Source: Mesaphorura yosii (lineage: Eukaryota > Arthropoda > Collembola > Poduromorpha > Tullbergiidae). Taken from it: DNA of 64,000 bases. Below the pieces are notes generated by a model. The model worked only from the letters and a program-made list of their open reading frames with translations. It was not told where the DNA came from and searched no databases. The stretch is taken from the NCBI GenBank assembly GCA_009869945.1, contig WIXG01000042.1, forward strand, positions 270,630 to 334,629, given 5' to 3'. Shown one piece after another: positions 40,001 through 50,100 of this stretch (the stretch's first letter is position 1; every line of letters starts with the position of its first letter). Both the position numbers and the translations under genes were made by a program.

Positions 40001-40461
40001 TGCAAATCTCTTTGGCTTTAGCCTTTATCTGAACGTTTTGGAATAACTCAACTAAAAAGAGTTCATATTATGCATAACTTACCAGGCAATTCGAGGAAAT
40101 TTGATTGTCTTCTCTTCGCCAGCCGGTACGATGTTCTTGGGCTTGGTGTGGGCAGTGGACTCGTGTCACCGCCCGTGTGCGTCGTGGATTGCGATTCCCT
40201 CGAACTCTTACGCGAAGCCAGGAACGCTAATTTCCCTCTTGGGCTGATACAGGGCGAGTTCGGGCGCGATGCCGCTGCCGACGAAGGAGAATGTAAGGGT
40301 GAGAGCGATGATTCAACCGGATTTGTTGATCTTGATATCAAGGAGCAGTCAGCCGTAAAATCTGTGGTGTCCGTGTAGTCTGAGCTTCCGGAGACGCCCG
40401 TGGAAGATTTCCATTGGAGAGGTGTAGGACGAGGTCGAGGATGTCGCCTTCTTGTGCTCAT
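22025..40461 (-). CDS. Rgk: RGK-family small GTPase, tandem copy C (hosts SMC3)
   Basis: Six coding exons on the minus strand: 40461-40083, 33890-33701, 33621-33425, 31101-31010, 29545-29353, 22308-22025. They join to 444 codons plus stop. Seen: Ser/Pro-rich N-terminal exon starting MSTRRRHP, basic Ser sites RRQSNF and RRSRSN, P-loop GASGVGKS, DHPTS at G3, NKCD, ETSSG and the terminal SKSCENLHVL. Intron phases and the 92- and 193-nt exons match A and B. The gene is long because of introns 1 (6.2 kb), 3 (2.3 kb) and 5 (7.0 kb); intron 5 contains SMC3 on the other strand. The role known for the family is calcium-channel and cytoskeletal regulation. Start chosen: ATG at 40461, matching copy A. 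An upstream in-frame start at 40620 exists but is not shared. The gene stands head to head with MICAL. Confidence 0.92.
24097..24169 (+). other. Probable 5' UTR intron of SMC3
   Basis: A GTAAGT donor at 24097 and a TTGCAG acceptor at 24169 bracket 73 bp, a size like the other SMC3 introns. The acceptor lies 25 bp before the ATG. Inferred from splice consensus only. Confidence 0.4.
24195..28531 (+). CDS. SMC3: Cohesin subunit SMC3, divergent, nested in RGK copy C
   Basis: Nine coding exons: 24195-26175, 26265-26451, 26569-26883, 26949-27120, 27193-27539, 27607-27805, 27878-28081, 28149-28289, 28370-28531. They join to 1235 codons plus stop, close to the usual 1200 or so of SMC3. Seen: Walker A GRNGSGKS (31-38); paired lysines K106-K107 in a GGKKDKFF context, the spot acetylated in SMC3; Q-loop QQGRINQ; long coiled coils; a hinge (about 490-660) ending in SGGYRD; ABC signature LSGGQKS (1103-1109); Walker B YVFDEVDQ followed by ALD, the SMC3-type ending. 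SMC3 with SMC1 forms the cohesin ring that holds sister chromatids and makes loops. Sequence between the motifs departs widely from the well-conserved animal SMC3, so it may be a paralogue or a fast-evolving orthologue. A likely 5' UTR intron is 24097-24169. AATAAA lies at 29247. Confidence 0.93.
29126..29143 (+). repeat. T8-G10 homopolymer junction
   Basis: Eight T followed by ten G between the SMC3 stop and its likely poly(A) signal. It is prone to slippage and sequencing error. Confidence 0.8.
29247..29252 (+). terminator. Possible SMC3 polyadenylation signal AATAAA
   Basis: Canonical AATAAA about 715 bp after the SMC3 stop and 100 bp before exon 5 of RGK copy C on the other strand. I saw no closer canonical hexamer after the SMC3 stop, so this is the best candidate, unproven. 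Confidence 0.35.
29546..31009 (-). other. Intron 4 of RGK copy C
   Basis: 1.5 kb; no supported exon or repeat. Confidence 0.7.
31102..33424 (-). other. Intron 3 of RGK copy C
   Basis: 2.3 kb, AT-rich; nothing supportable on either strand. Confidence 0.7.
36907..37520 (+). CDS. Candidate small secreted protein (weak model)
   Basis: Not recognised. An ATG at 36907 opens a frame with a convincing signal peptide: a 15-residue hydrophobic core rich in Leu and a possible cleavage after ATFA near residue 27. A GTGAGT donor follows codon 37. A model that stays in phase is 36907-37018, 37196-37333 (acceptor TTCAG, donor GTAAGT) and 37480-37520, giving about 96 residues ending near a C-x5-C pair (CKNSKRC). 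Unspliced, the frame would instead give 70 residues, stopping at 37116. It lies in intron 1 of RGK copy C on the opposite strand. Evidence is only signal-peptide likeness plus compatible splice sites, so chance is a real alternative. No function is claimed. Confidence 0.22.
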
Positions 40462-40687
40462 TTCGTACAAGCGGTACGTGATTGTCCCACTTTTCCCGGC
40501 AACCTTGAACGAAAGTCGCAAATCGCAAATGAAGCAATTTAAATTCAGAACGCGTGTAGACATAATTCGAGGAGTAATAAATCTTTCAGAAAGTATGGAC
40601 CTTGCAAATGAAGCCTGCACGAGCCAATTCAGATCACTGCAGTCTTAACTGGAGAGAAATCTTTGTTCACTGGCTGCGGATGAGAAG

Positions 40688-40717
40688 TGTTGACAGATTG
40701 AGACTACAGGTGAAACT
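40688..40717 (-). promoter_or_regulatory. Shared element upstream of RGK copy C start
   Basis: Counterpart of the element at 12562-12591, 227 bp upstream of the copy C ATG (71 bp in copy A). It has the same 7-mer and 14-mer at the same spacing. I did not find it upstream of copy B. Confidence 0.4.
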
Positions 40718-41725
40718 GCTGAGAGTTTATAACTTTCTCTCCGGCTTCCCTTTCTGCTTCTCCTCCTGTGCCGGAGCGGTGGCGGTTTGCCAGACAGCTT
40801 GCTTTGACAAGCAGGAAGCAGAGGCAGAACTTAAAGCTACTGGAAGGTAGGAGAAAGCAGCACGCGGTCCGATACGTCAGAATCAGCCTCGGTTCGTGGA
40901 ATTCAGAAATGAAGCAGTTTATTCAATCTTACATTTCATTTGAATGCTGTTCTGCTCTGCTTTACCCTTTCTTGTACCAACTTCCCCAAGTTGGCTTGCC
41001 GGGCCATTTCTATGCGGAGTAACTGCGAAATATCCAGTGATTAAATGCTTGTAAAGTAATTATTCAGAGTGTTATTATTCAGCTGGGATTAGAAGGATTC
41101 TCATCAACAATTTCGCGTGGTTTGCAGTGAACTAATCGTTGATGATATCGCTGAAGAGTCACAGGATTCTAAAAGCTTATGCGAGACTCTGGTTTGCTGG
41201 ATTCATGAACTCTGGCCTGGTCTGACCACAGCGGAGAAAACCGCGCAGGAGAAAACTATACCTGCCTACGTTACAAACTAGACATTTCAGCCCGAAATCG
41301 CAGAAGTTGTTGGTTTGGTTTTGGAATTACTCATGTGAAAATGTTTCGCAGTACGAAACACAAACACGACGCACGGCTTGTTGACTACCGTCATTAGCTT
41401 TGAATAAATAATTGGGTAAAAGTAGTGCGGCACATGGGTGCGAGTCGCACGGCAGGACAGAACACGACCGCGCGTGACGCGTTATGTGAGCCAGGGGGCC
41501 GGTGGTAAAATAATCATGTCAGTATGACGATGTTTCGACTGACTCGGGTCGCTCATGAGGAAATGCGAGCTGACCAAAAAAGTGCGCAGTGCGCCATTGG
41601 CAGTTTCCAATTATACAGATGACATTTCAACCGCACTCGTCTTTAGGAGTTTTATTTTACAAAATTCGACAAGTCGGTTGATGGGCAGACCAACGCAAAC
41701 ATGCCATAGACTCGAGACATGACGA

Positions 41726-41733
41726 TGACGTCA
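41726..41733. promoter_or_regulatory. CRE palindrome TGACGTCA between RGK copy C and MICAL
   Basis: A perfect TGACGTCA in the 2-kb divergent spacer, 690 bp upstream of the MICAL ATG and 1.27 kb upstream of the RGK copy C ATG. It could serve either promoter; the function is inferred from the motif only. Confidence 0.3.
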
Positions 41734-42423
41734 AAATGTTAGAAAAGTGGTCAGTCAAGTTTAAAGTGCTTAAGTTTGAAGTGATGTCGAATTTCAGTTC
41801 GGTGAATTGAAGGATTTAATGTCGAAAAAAAGAGCTGATGCCAGACCACAAGCTGGCTTGCATGTAAATTCCCCGTAAACAAATTCCACCAATCGTACAG
41901 TTTTATGCGGTGCTGTTCTGGCGCTCGGACCGAATTTGTGTCATAATGAGCATATTCTTGGTTTCTTTCCGTGTTTTATTTTTAGAAGAAGCATATTACG
42001 TATCGCTTCGTGCACGGCACTGCACGTTGGAACAAAAAATGATGCACTCACACCTTCTCCAAGCGCAGAAGCAGACAACAATTTATATTTAGATACAGAA
42101 TTTGCGAATCTGCAGTCATCAGAAAAAGTTTGCGAATCCGTTTTTGGTCGAACGCAGAAACCTAATGACCGAGTTAGTACAGTTACAGGTTAATTGGAAG
42201 CACGAACGGTAAGAAGCACCCGGAAGAGCAATGTAACAAAAGGAACCTTTCTGAGATTTCTTTCTGTCGTGTCCCAAAAGTATCGTGCACAATAGAATGT
42301 AAAAGTTTTTAATTTAATTACGTGCTCAATTTTAAGCTGAAAATCCATTTTGCACACGCGTTTGTACCTGTGCTGGTTAAGTTATTATTAGAAGTAGAAG
42401 CTCGACAAAGACTGCCTGCTACA

Positions 42424-45400
42424 ATGAATTCGGAGGAAGCTCTCTGCTTGGATCTTTTCGACAAGTTTTGTGTATCAAACACATTTTATGCAATTGTTAC
42501 ACAATTTCATAAATTGTGCACGCAGGCTCGTGTGCAACCGGCGAGATTTGCAGACTTCTTTCCCAAATTAAAGGTTCGATTGCCTTACAGCTTTTGATCC
42601 ATATTAACACCTTTGTTTGAGCAGGCAAAGCTGCCGTCGCTTGATGCCCAGCAATTCTTGTCCACTTACGATAAGAAGGTGCAAAGTCCAACTTATCAGC
42701 GCGGCACGATATGCCGTGATCTCAAAGTAAGTTTCGCCATGAGTTTCGATGTCAGCCTCATTTATTTGCGTAATGAACAATCTAATCCTGTGTCTCATGT
42801 CGGCACGTTCACAGGTTTTGATAATTGGTGCTGGACCGTCTGGTCTGCGTTGTGCGATAGAATGTCAGCTTTTGGGAGCCAAAGTTGTCCTGATAGAAAA
42901 GCGGGACGTTTTCTCGAGGAATAATGTGCTCCACATTTGGCCATTCGTAATTCAAGATTTAAAGGCTCTCGGAGCTAAAAGATTCTACCCAAAATTCTGC
43001 GCCGGGTCGATCAATCACATCAGCATCAGTCAACTGCAACACGTCCTGCTCAAGATCGCATTGCTGTTGGGCGTTGAGGTACACGCAGGCGTCGGATTCC
43101 AGAAGCTGGTGGAACCGAAACCGGTAACCCAAAGGACGGAAGAGGGCGAGAGCCCTACGGCCTCTACGGCGAATTCGAATGGTTGGCAAATTACTTGCGA
43201 GCTCGAGGATGATTCTGACTTGGATGTCATCTCCACGGTTGAATCCCAGTACTTTGATGTGATAATTGGCGCAAGTGGAAGGCAGTGCAATTTACCCGGG
43301 TTCAAAAGAAAAGCAATGCGGGCAAAATTGGCGATCGCAATTACCGCCAACTTTGTGAACCACCACACGGCCGCTGAAGCGAGAGTAGGAGAAATAAGCG
43401 GCGTCAGTTTCATATTCCGGCAATCGTTCTTTGAGGAGCTGTACGATTTGACTGGAATCGATCTGGAAAACATTGTGTACTACAAAGATGAAACGCACTA
43501 CTTCATCATGACGGCAAAGAAATCGAGTCTGCTGATGAAAGGTGTTGTGAAGCAGGTGAGTTGCACGCACGTAAAAGAGAAGAAAAGAGGAAATGCAAAC
43601 GGTACGGCATAGCAGGGAGTGACCCAAAGTGATTCTAAATAGGACTTTGCTGAAACGGATGATCTTTTACATCCACGTAATGTCGACAAGACTTCTCTGA
43701 AATCATACATATTGGAGGCTGTGACTTATGCAACGGAGAACAAATTACCGATTCTTGAGTTTGCACTGAACTACCGCGGCGAGGCAGACTTCTCCTTGTT
43801 TGACTTTACGTCAATGTACGCGTCAGAGAATGCCTGCAAGATTTTGGAGAGGCACGGGCGGAAAATAGTCCTTGCACTGGTTGGGGATAGCCTTCTTGAG
43901 GTAAATCCAGGATAAATTTATGCAAAATTTCAGGTCCGTCGTTGAATGTCATAATTTGATGGGTACTGTGTATTTGTGTATCTTACTCAGCCATTTTGGC
44001 CGATGGGAACTGGATGTGCGCGTGGTTTCTTAAGCGCGCTGGATGCCGCCTGGATGATAAGAAGTCTTGCGAAAGGAAACTCGCCTCTGGATGTTATTTC
44101 AGAACGTGAATCTATTTTTAAACTGCTCGCACAAACCACACAAGAAAATCTAAATCGAAATTATTCAAATTACTCTGTCGATCCCCATTCGCGCTATCAA
44201 AACATTAGCATTCAATATGGGAAACCGTACCCGATTCACATTCAGGAGCTGTACGACACCGGCACTGGCACTAGCAATGGCAATGGAAGTTTTAATCTGC
44301 GTTGCTTGACGAAATCTAATCAGATTACAATATCAGCAGAAATACCTGCCTCATTAGTAGGAGGCCCGGATAGGGATCAAACGCAAGGGTCGCCAACACA
44401 AGGACGAGTTGGAGATAACGAAGAGACAAAGGCGGACGAGGCAGATGAATATGAATTTAAAATTACATCTGCAGGTTTAAACAATAAGCCAAGCAGGAGT
44501 CACGGCGTGTCGAGCGTCATCAGCGAGAGTTTGAATCAAAGTCAACCGCAGTCTGGAAAAAGGTCTTCTCAACCTTCTGAAAAGGATTTAGAAAGCAAAT
44601 CCGTGTCACAGAAAATAGGTAACCGAATGCTCCTGAGTCTCATTTTCCCAGCGTACGCGTACTCTGATGCTCTGCTTGACTCTTTGACATTGAATCCTTC
44701 AGATTTTCTGATGGAATGGATACAGTCGGTCGTGAAGCCATTTCGAATTGATGTGCGTGGCATTCACGATCTCTTCGTGCGAGGAGATGGTCTGTGTTGT
44801 CTAATCCATGCATTTCGTCCGGATTTGATACCGCAATTTCCATTTCCACCTGATGTGGAAGAAGGCATTGAACTTGTGGATGCAGCTGCCTTTAGAAATC
44901 AACTGGCTTTCGACTTTCTGCAGGGCGCATACGGCATCACTTGTGTAAGTTTCAGAACAGAATGGGCACAGACGTATCATATCGGTTTACGTGTGCAAGC
45001 AATGTCAGATTTCAATTTGTTTAAATTATGTGCGCCTGTGCGCGTGGGTAGAAATTCTACAAATCCACTTCATTTCACCTTTCACCTACATTCATTCGAT
45101 CCTTTCCTTTCCGGTATCCCGTCTCGTTGATTTCGTATCAAGTCTCGACTTACTTGATGGCAGCCTCTGCATGTCAAAATATAGTACAAATCTCAATTTA
45201 GCTTTTCCCAGTCTTCCTATTCTTTCCTTTTGCTTGTACTATTCAATTTGTTCCCCAACTGAATGCCATGTATCTGACTCATTGCATATTGTAGGCAGAA
45301 TCTGGCTTAAATTCTACTTTGTACTCGTTCACAAATGTGCCTGTCTTGGTGGATTTTTTGACACAAGTCTATAAAGTCTTCAGAGATGAAAGTCCTCATG

Positions 45401-47063
45401 TTTCTCCGCCATCATCGGCTAAAGACCGGTTGCAGGTACGGAAGAAGGTTGCGAATGTTGAATTCTAATTTTAGAATTTTCATTTCCTATTCTATTCTGC
45501 ATAGACGCTGCATTGCATTTTTGTAATTTAGAGAAAATCTCTTTGGGAGCCTAACCACAATCGGTCCGAAACGGTGGGAAGTTTCCCATCAATTCGCCGT
45601 TCAGCAACGGCTGCATCAGTCGATTCGAAACAAAGACGAGGTAAAAGAGAAATGTTTGCTTAAAAAAATTAAAGCGTAAAAAAACTAACATTAGCATGTG
45701 TCCAGTATGCAGATTTTGTATCTCGATTTTCTTCTTTATCTTATGTCTGCCATTTTCAGACCAATTCAGGAAAAATCCGCCTTCGCTCGAATGCACGTCT
45801 ACTCGGCGGGAGCGTAATGATGTACAGCCTGCAAATTCTATCTATAGATTCGAAAAGGTAAGCACGCAGCAGAAGTCCAATTGAGTTCTCAATGTTCATG
45901 ACGTCATTCCCCATTCCATCTTGGAACTCGCTTCACGAATTCACGATTTTATTTAGAGTCCTGATCGCGATCGCGCCAGGAGACAGGCAGAGGCTGAAGA
46001 GACTAAACACAGAGCGATTCAATTTATCAACTCATTAAAGGAAAGAAGAGCCGAGCAAAGAAAAGCCAACAAGGAAGCCATTAAAAAAGCAATCCATTCG
46101 CTTGAAGGTTGTCCTAAGCGTGTGCCTGCGGCTGCTGATGCCGATGCTAATGGAGAAGCAGCAGCAGGCTCATCCGCAAGTACGTCAACGGCGAATTTGG
46201 AACAACAGGACGATTTCTTCAACGAGTATAATTTGAGACTCTGGAGAAAGTCCGTGCCAACAATTCAGGAACGAAGTCAGAAACTGGAAAATAATTTGCT
46301 CGAGTCTGCTGTAAGTCTTTCATGCGAATTTATTTCAGCCTGTTCCATTGTTCTTGCATATTGAGTTGAGTTAGTAATTTGAGGAAGGAAGCAGCGGAAC
46401 GTTTTCCATTTTTGTCTGTTCATTATTCATTAAGGGTTTGAAGAAGAGTCCCGCATCGAATTCCAGTCAACAACGAGTCGTTCGAAAACACCCTCATATT
46501 GGTAAAATAAACGAAAAAGCTCTGAGTATCATACAGCAAAAGTTTGCGGAAACCAAAGGCTACACTGACAACTACACCGTGCATCTTCAGCCGAAGCCCA
46601 CAAGTTCGTCCAGTAGTGGCCCCGGCCCGAATTCGAGTAGTACGAAGACGCAAGAAGATACAACCCCAAACCCAAATCCGGATGTCCCGATGCCAAGTTC
46701 TTCAAGTCAAGATCCCAAGAGCAAATTAGAAAATAATACTGCTACTAATTCCGGTCGCCAAATTCAGGACGCCATGAAGAAAGAACTGGATGAAGAGAAG
46801 TTAGCGAAGACTATGTTTCTGCCCACAAACAGAAGGGATGGACTGGTGTTTGCCGAATCTGTGGACGATGTAAGTCTTTAGTCTTGCACTGGCGTCTCTG
46901 TTTACCGAGACACTCTGCCGGAACTCATCAAATATTCCTTTGCTTTTAGGATCTCGACTTAGATGACTTGGAGACGGAGGAAGAATTCGACGAGGAAGCA
47001 TTGAACGACCTGAGCACAGTCGAGCTCGACGAAATTCTCAATTGGTCAGGCAAATACTTGTAA
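42424..47063 (+). CDS. Mical: MICAL actin-oxidising flavin monooxygenase, lacking LIM region
   Basis: Eleven coding exons: 42424-42573, 42625-42726, 42815-43555, 43643-43900, 43991-44944, 45295-45435, 45532-45640, 45760-45857, 45957-46310, 46435-46869, 46950-47063. They join to 1151 codons plus stop. Seen: an N-terminal helical segment; the FAD-binding GAGPSG (89-94); conserved MICAL blocks [41 protein letters not shown] and [15 protein letters not shown] (G412-D413 is the GD motif); a CH domain (about 650-775) split by the intron at 44945; then a Ser/Pro-rich and charged tail with a probable coiled coil ([13 protein letters not shown] region) and an acidic C terminus. MICAL enzymes use NADPH and oxygen to oxidise actin methionines and disassemble filaments, downstream of semaphorin-plexin signals. 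Odd: no LIM domain and no recognisable bMERB (Rab-binding) domain before the stop. The ATG at 42424 is the one nearest the conserved N terminus. Confidence 0.94.
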
Positions 47064-47093
47064 ATGCACTGCAAACTTAACGTTTTCATTTTT

Positions 47094-47099
47094 TTTATT
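47094..47099 (-). terminator. PSMD1 polyadenylation signal AATAAA
   Basis: Minus-strand AATAAA 83-88 bp beyond the PSMD1 stop. It falls inside what must be the 3' UTR of the convergent MICAL gene, so the two transcripts probably overlap at their 3' ends. Confidence 0.55.
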
Positions 47100-47181
47100 A
47101 ATAAGCAATATTTGTATCATAAATTAGTGTTGTGGGATTTCCAAGTAATTAATTCACATATTTGTATAAAATTGAATCGCA

Positions 47182-50100
47182 TTAATCCTTGGCATCGTCG
47201 TACTCGAATTCTTCTGGGGGTTCAGGTTCATTCTCTTCATCTTCGACTGGAGGACCATGGGCTGCAAAAATTTTGATTGTTTATTATGTGGTTCCGGAAT
47301 GTTCGATACAAATTGAATATTCAAATTCAAAGGCCACTCACCTGCAACATTGAGAACGACATCGACTGGTTCAGTTGACTTCTTATCTCTCACGACAATG
47401 ATTCCGCCTGAGGAAAGTTCCTTCACTGCTTCCCATCTCTGAAGACTTTCGCCATTGCCGTCCTTCTCATCAGGCAACTCCATATAACGGAGCTAAGAAG
47501 AAGAGTAATTTAATTTAATTATGCGTATATTTTATGCTTCCATCCACTCATCGTGTGCCAATACCAACCTGTTGTTTCATCACCCGAGCAGGATTTGCAA
47601 GCATCTCAAACAAGGGCTCCTCTTTCTTGACTTCCTTCTCTTTCTCTTTTTCCTTCTTATCTTCTGGCTTTTCGTCAGTTTCCATTTTTTCTTCAGCAGA
47701 GACTTTAGGCTTCTCTTTCTCCTTCTCTTCTTCAGTTGCTGCTGTCCCTACGGCCTTTGCTTTCTCCGCTTCTCTTTTCTTTGCCTTCGCAGTCACCGAA
47801 AGAATTGCCGTTGCAACCCTTTCTCTCTCTTCCTTCTTACGTTCTTCAAGGGGAGGTGGATAAGCGAAGGTGGACGGTTTCGCATTTGATTTGAACTGAA
47901 GAACTGGCATCTGGATTTAGTAATACAGTAATGTACATCAAGAATGCCAAGAGTACCAAGTTTTTTAGATGAAATTACCTGCAAGTGCTTATTGACTGCA
48001 ACCATGTAAGACGGAGTGAATGAAAGTCCAAGACAAAGAGACATTGGAAACCAATACCAGTAGTGAGTGAACAACAGCATTCCAACAGCTCCTGCAAATA
48101 TTAGACGTTAAAGTTGTAAAGCTCGTACTTTAATAAGACCTTTCTTGGCTCGTGCAAAAACTAACCTTGCAACCAAACGTGACCGGTCCTCGAGCTGAGA
48201 GTTACTGTAACATTTCTTCCACCTCCGTCAATGATTCCCTGTGCTAAAATCGCTCCAAACTTCGCCATCACGTCATCATGCTTATCGTTCAGCACTTTTG
48301 TGTAGAGTGCTCGGAAATCCTTCACCTTGGGACAAAGGACTTCGGTTTGTTGAATAAGTATCATGCTGGATGCGATCAGAGCTCCTTGACGAACGTAGTT
48401 CACTGGATCTTGAGTCAACGGTTCAATTAAAGCTAAAGCCTCCTACGTCACGGAAGATAAAATCAACCTGATCAGAATTATTTAACTCGAAAGACGAAAT
48501 TTTCTTAAGGCAATTTGCCTTACCTTGTTTCCACTTCCGGCGCATGCAATGCCAATTGCCAATGCAGCTCCATATCTTACATGAGGGTTGTAGCTCTCTG
48601 CTAAAAGCGAGACAACGTTTGGACACTGCTCTGATGCACGGAAAAGAAGGAAGCCAAGTCCAATCACTGCTGCACGACGCACATCGTCATTTACATCGGA
48701 TACAGCAACCTGTAATTGTTCACATTAGCTAATTGTCAAACCGTCAGGCTACAATATGGAAACTGCTCTCTTACCTTTAGTAGCTTTTGAATTGCTGAAT
48801 TTGACGCGGTTCCACAATAAGCCATTGCCACAGACAACACTCCCGCTCTTCGAAGAAGTGCATCCTAAGAATATCATTAATCGATTAATCGAAGTGAAAA
48901 CAACAACTTGTAGGTTTAATATCGTTTTATGTGAATGTTACCTTGTCGTTGAGGAGTTCCTCGATTAAACTGTCAGCACTTTCTAACTTGCCAAATGTGA
49001 GTAACGAAATCCCTAGAGCCAAGCCGCGTAAAATCTTCTCATGCTGAGTTTCCTTTGCATAAGATTTCATGCTTTCAATTGCATCTTTGTCCATGGAGCC
49101 TAACATGACCAATCCCATTCCAATTCCAGCCGCCTCGCCAATAACAGCATCGTCTTTATTGAGATTTGAGTGGAGAATTTCGTAGACTTCTTTCTTCGCA
49201 GTTCCCATTGCAGCAAGACCAAGACCAAGGCAAGCTCCGTGTCCAATCATTTCATTCAATGATGGAGACTGCACGAATTCATATATCACATTGCAAATGA
49301 GAGCATCAATGAGGTTTACATTACACTGAGAGTGCTTACCGTTAGCTGCCGAATTAAGTAATCAATAATGTTCGTTCCGTGATTGGCATGGATCAAACCA
49401 AGCGCGAAGAGAGCTCCACCTTCAGAGTATCCAGTCACAGATCCACCTGCCTCCCGAGGCAAGTACGAATGCATCAAGCTGAGAGCTTCGTTTTCATGGC
49501 CACGATGGATAACTCCAAGACTTGCAGTAGCTGTAAACTTCGCCCAATTTGTGGCTCGAGCCAACCAATCCAAATTGTCCCTTAAGAATTGGTCAGAAGT
49601 TGTGCCCGAGTGCATGAAAGCATTCGCGATTACAGTTCCGGTGTGGCAAATTGAAACTCGGACAACTTCCTTGGTTTGCTTGAGAATAGTCAAGTCTGTC
49701 TTGTTGGATCGAATGAGAAACTGAAGTTGAAGCGCAATTGAAATCTAAATGGAAACAGGAAAACATTTGCTCATGATCCCATTACAAGCAATGAATGAAG
49801 TCACTCAAATCGCATACCTCTCCACTTAAAATCTTAAGGAGTTGCTCCCAATGCTTCCTAGTTTCGTCGGTAGCAGAGGCATCTGATCTACCCGGTTTTG
49901 CCCCGGCTTCAGCTGATTCTGTCGCTTCATCAGCTGAGGATGACCTTTCGGATGAATCCGGGAGGTACTGGCCAACTAATTGTTTCAACGATGCTAATAC
50001 TTTCCCCAGGAAATTTTGAGTTGCACTTTCATACAAATCAAACCCAATTTGATAAGCCATGAGTCTATCGTCTTCATCTCTTGAAAGCTTCACCAATAGT

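Larger units (their letters stand above)
40462..42423. other. Divergent intergenic region, RGK copy C and MICAL
   Basis: 2.0 kb between two start codons facing away from each other. Contains the shared RGK element at 40688 and a CRE palindrome at 41726. 5' UTR exons of either gene may lie here but were not resolved. Confidence 0.6.
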
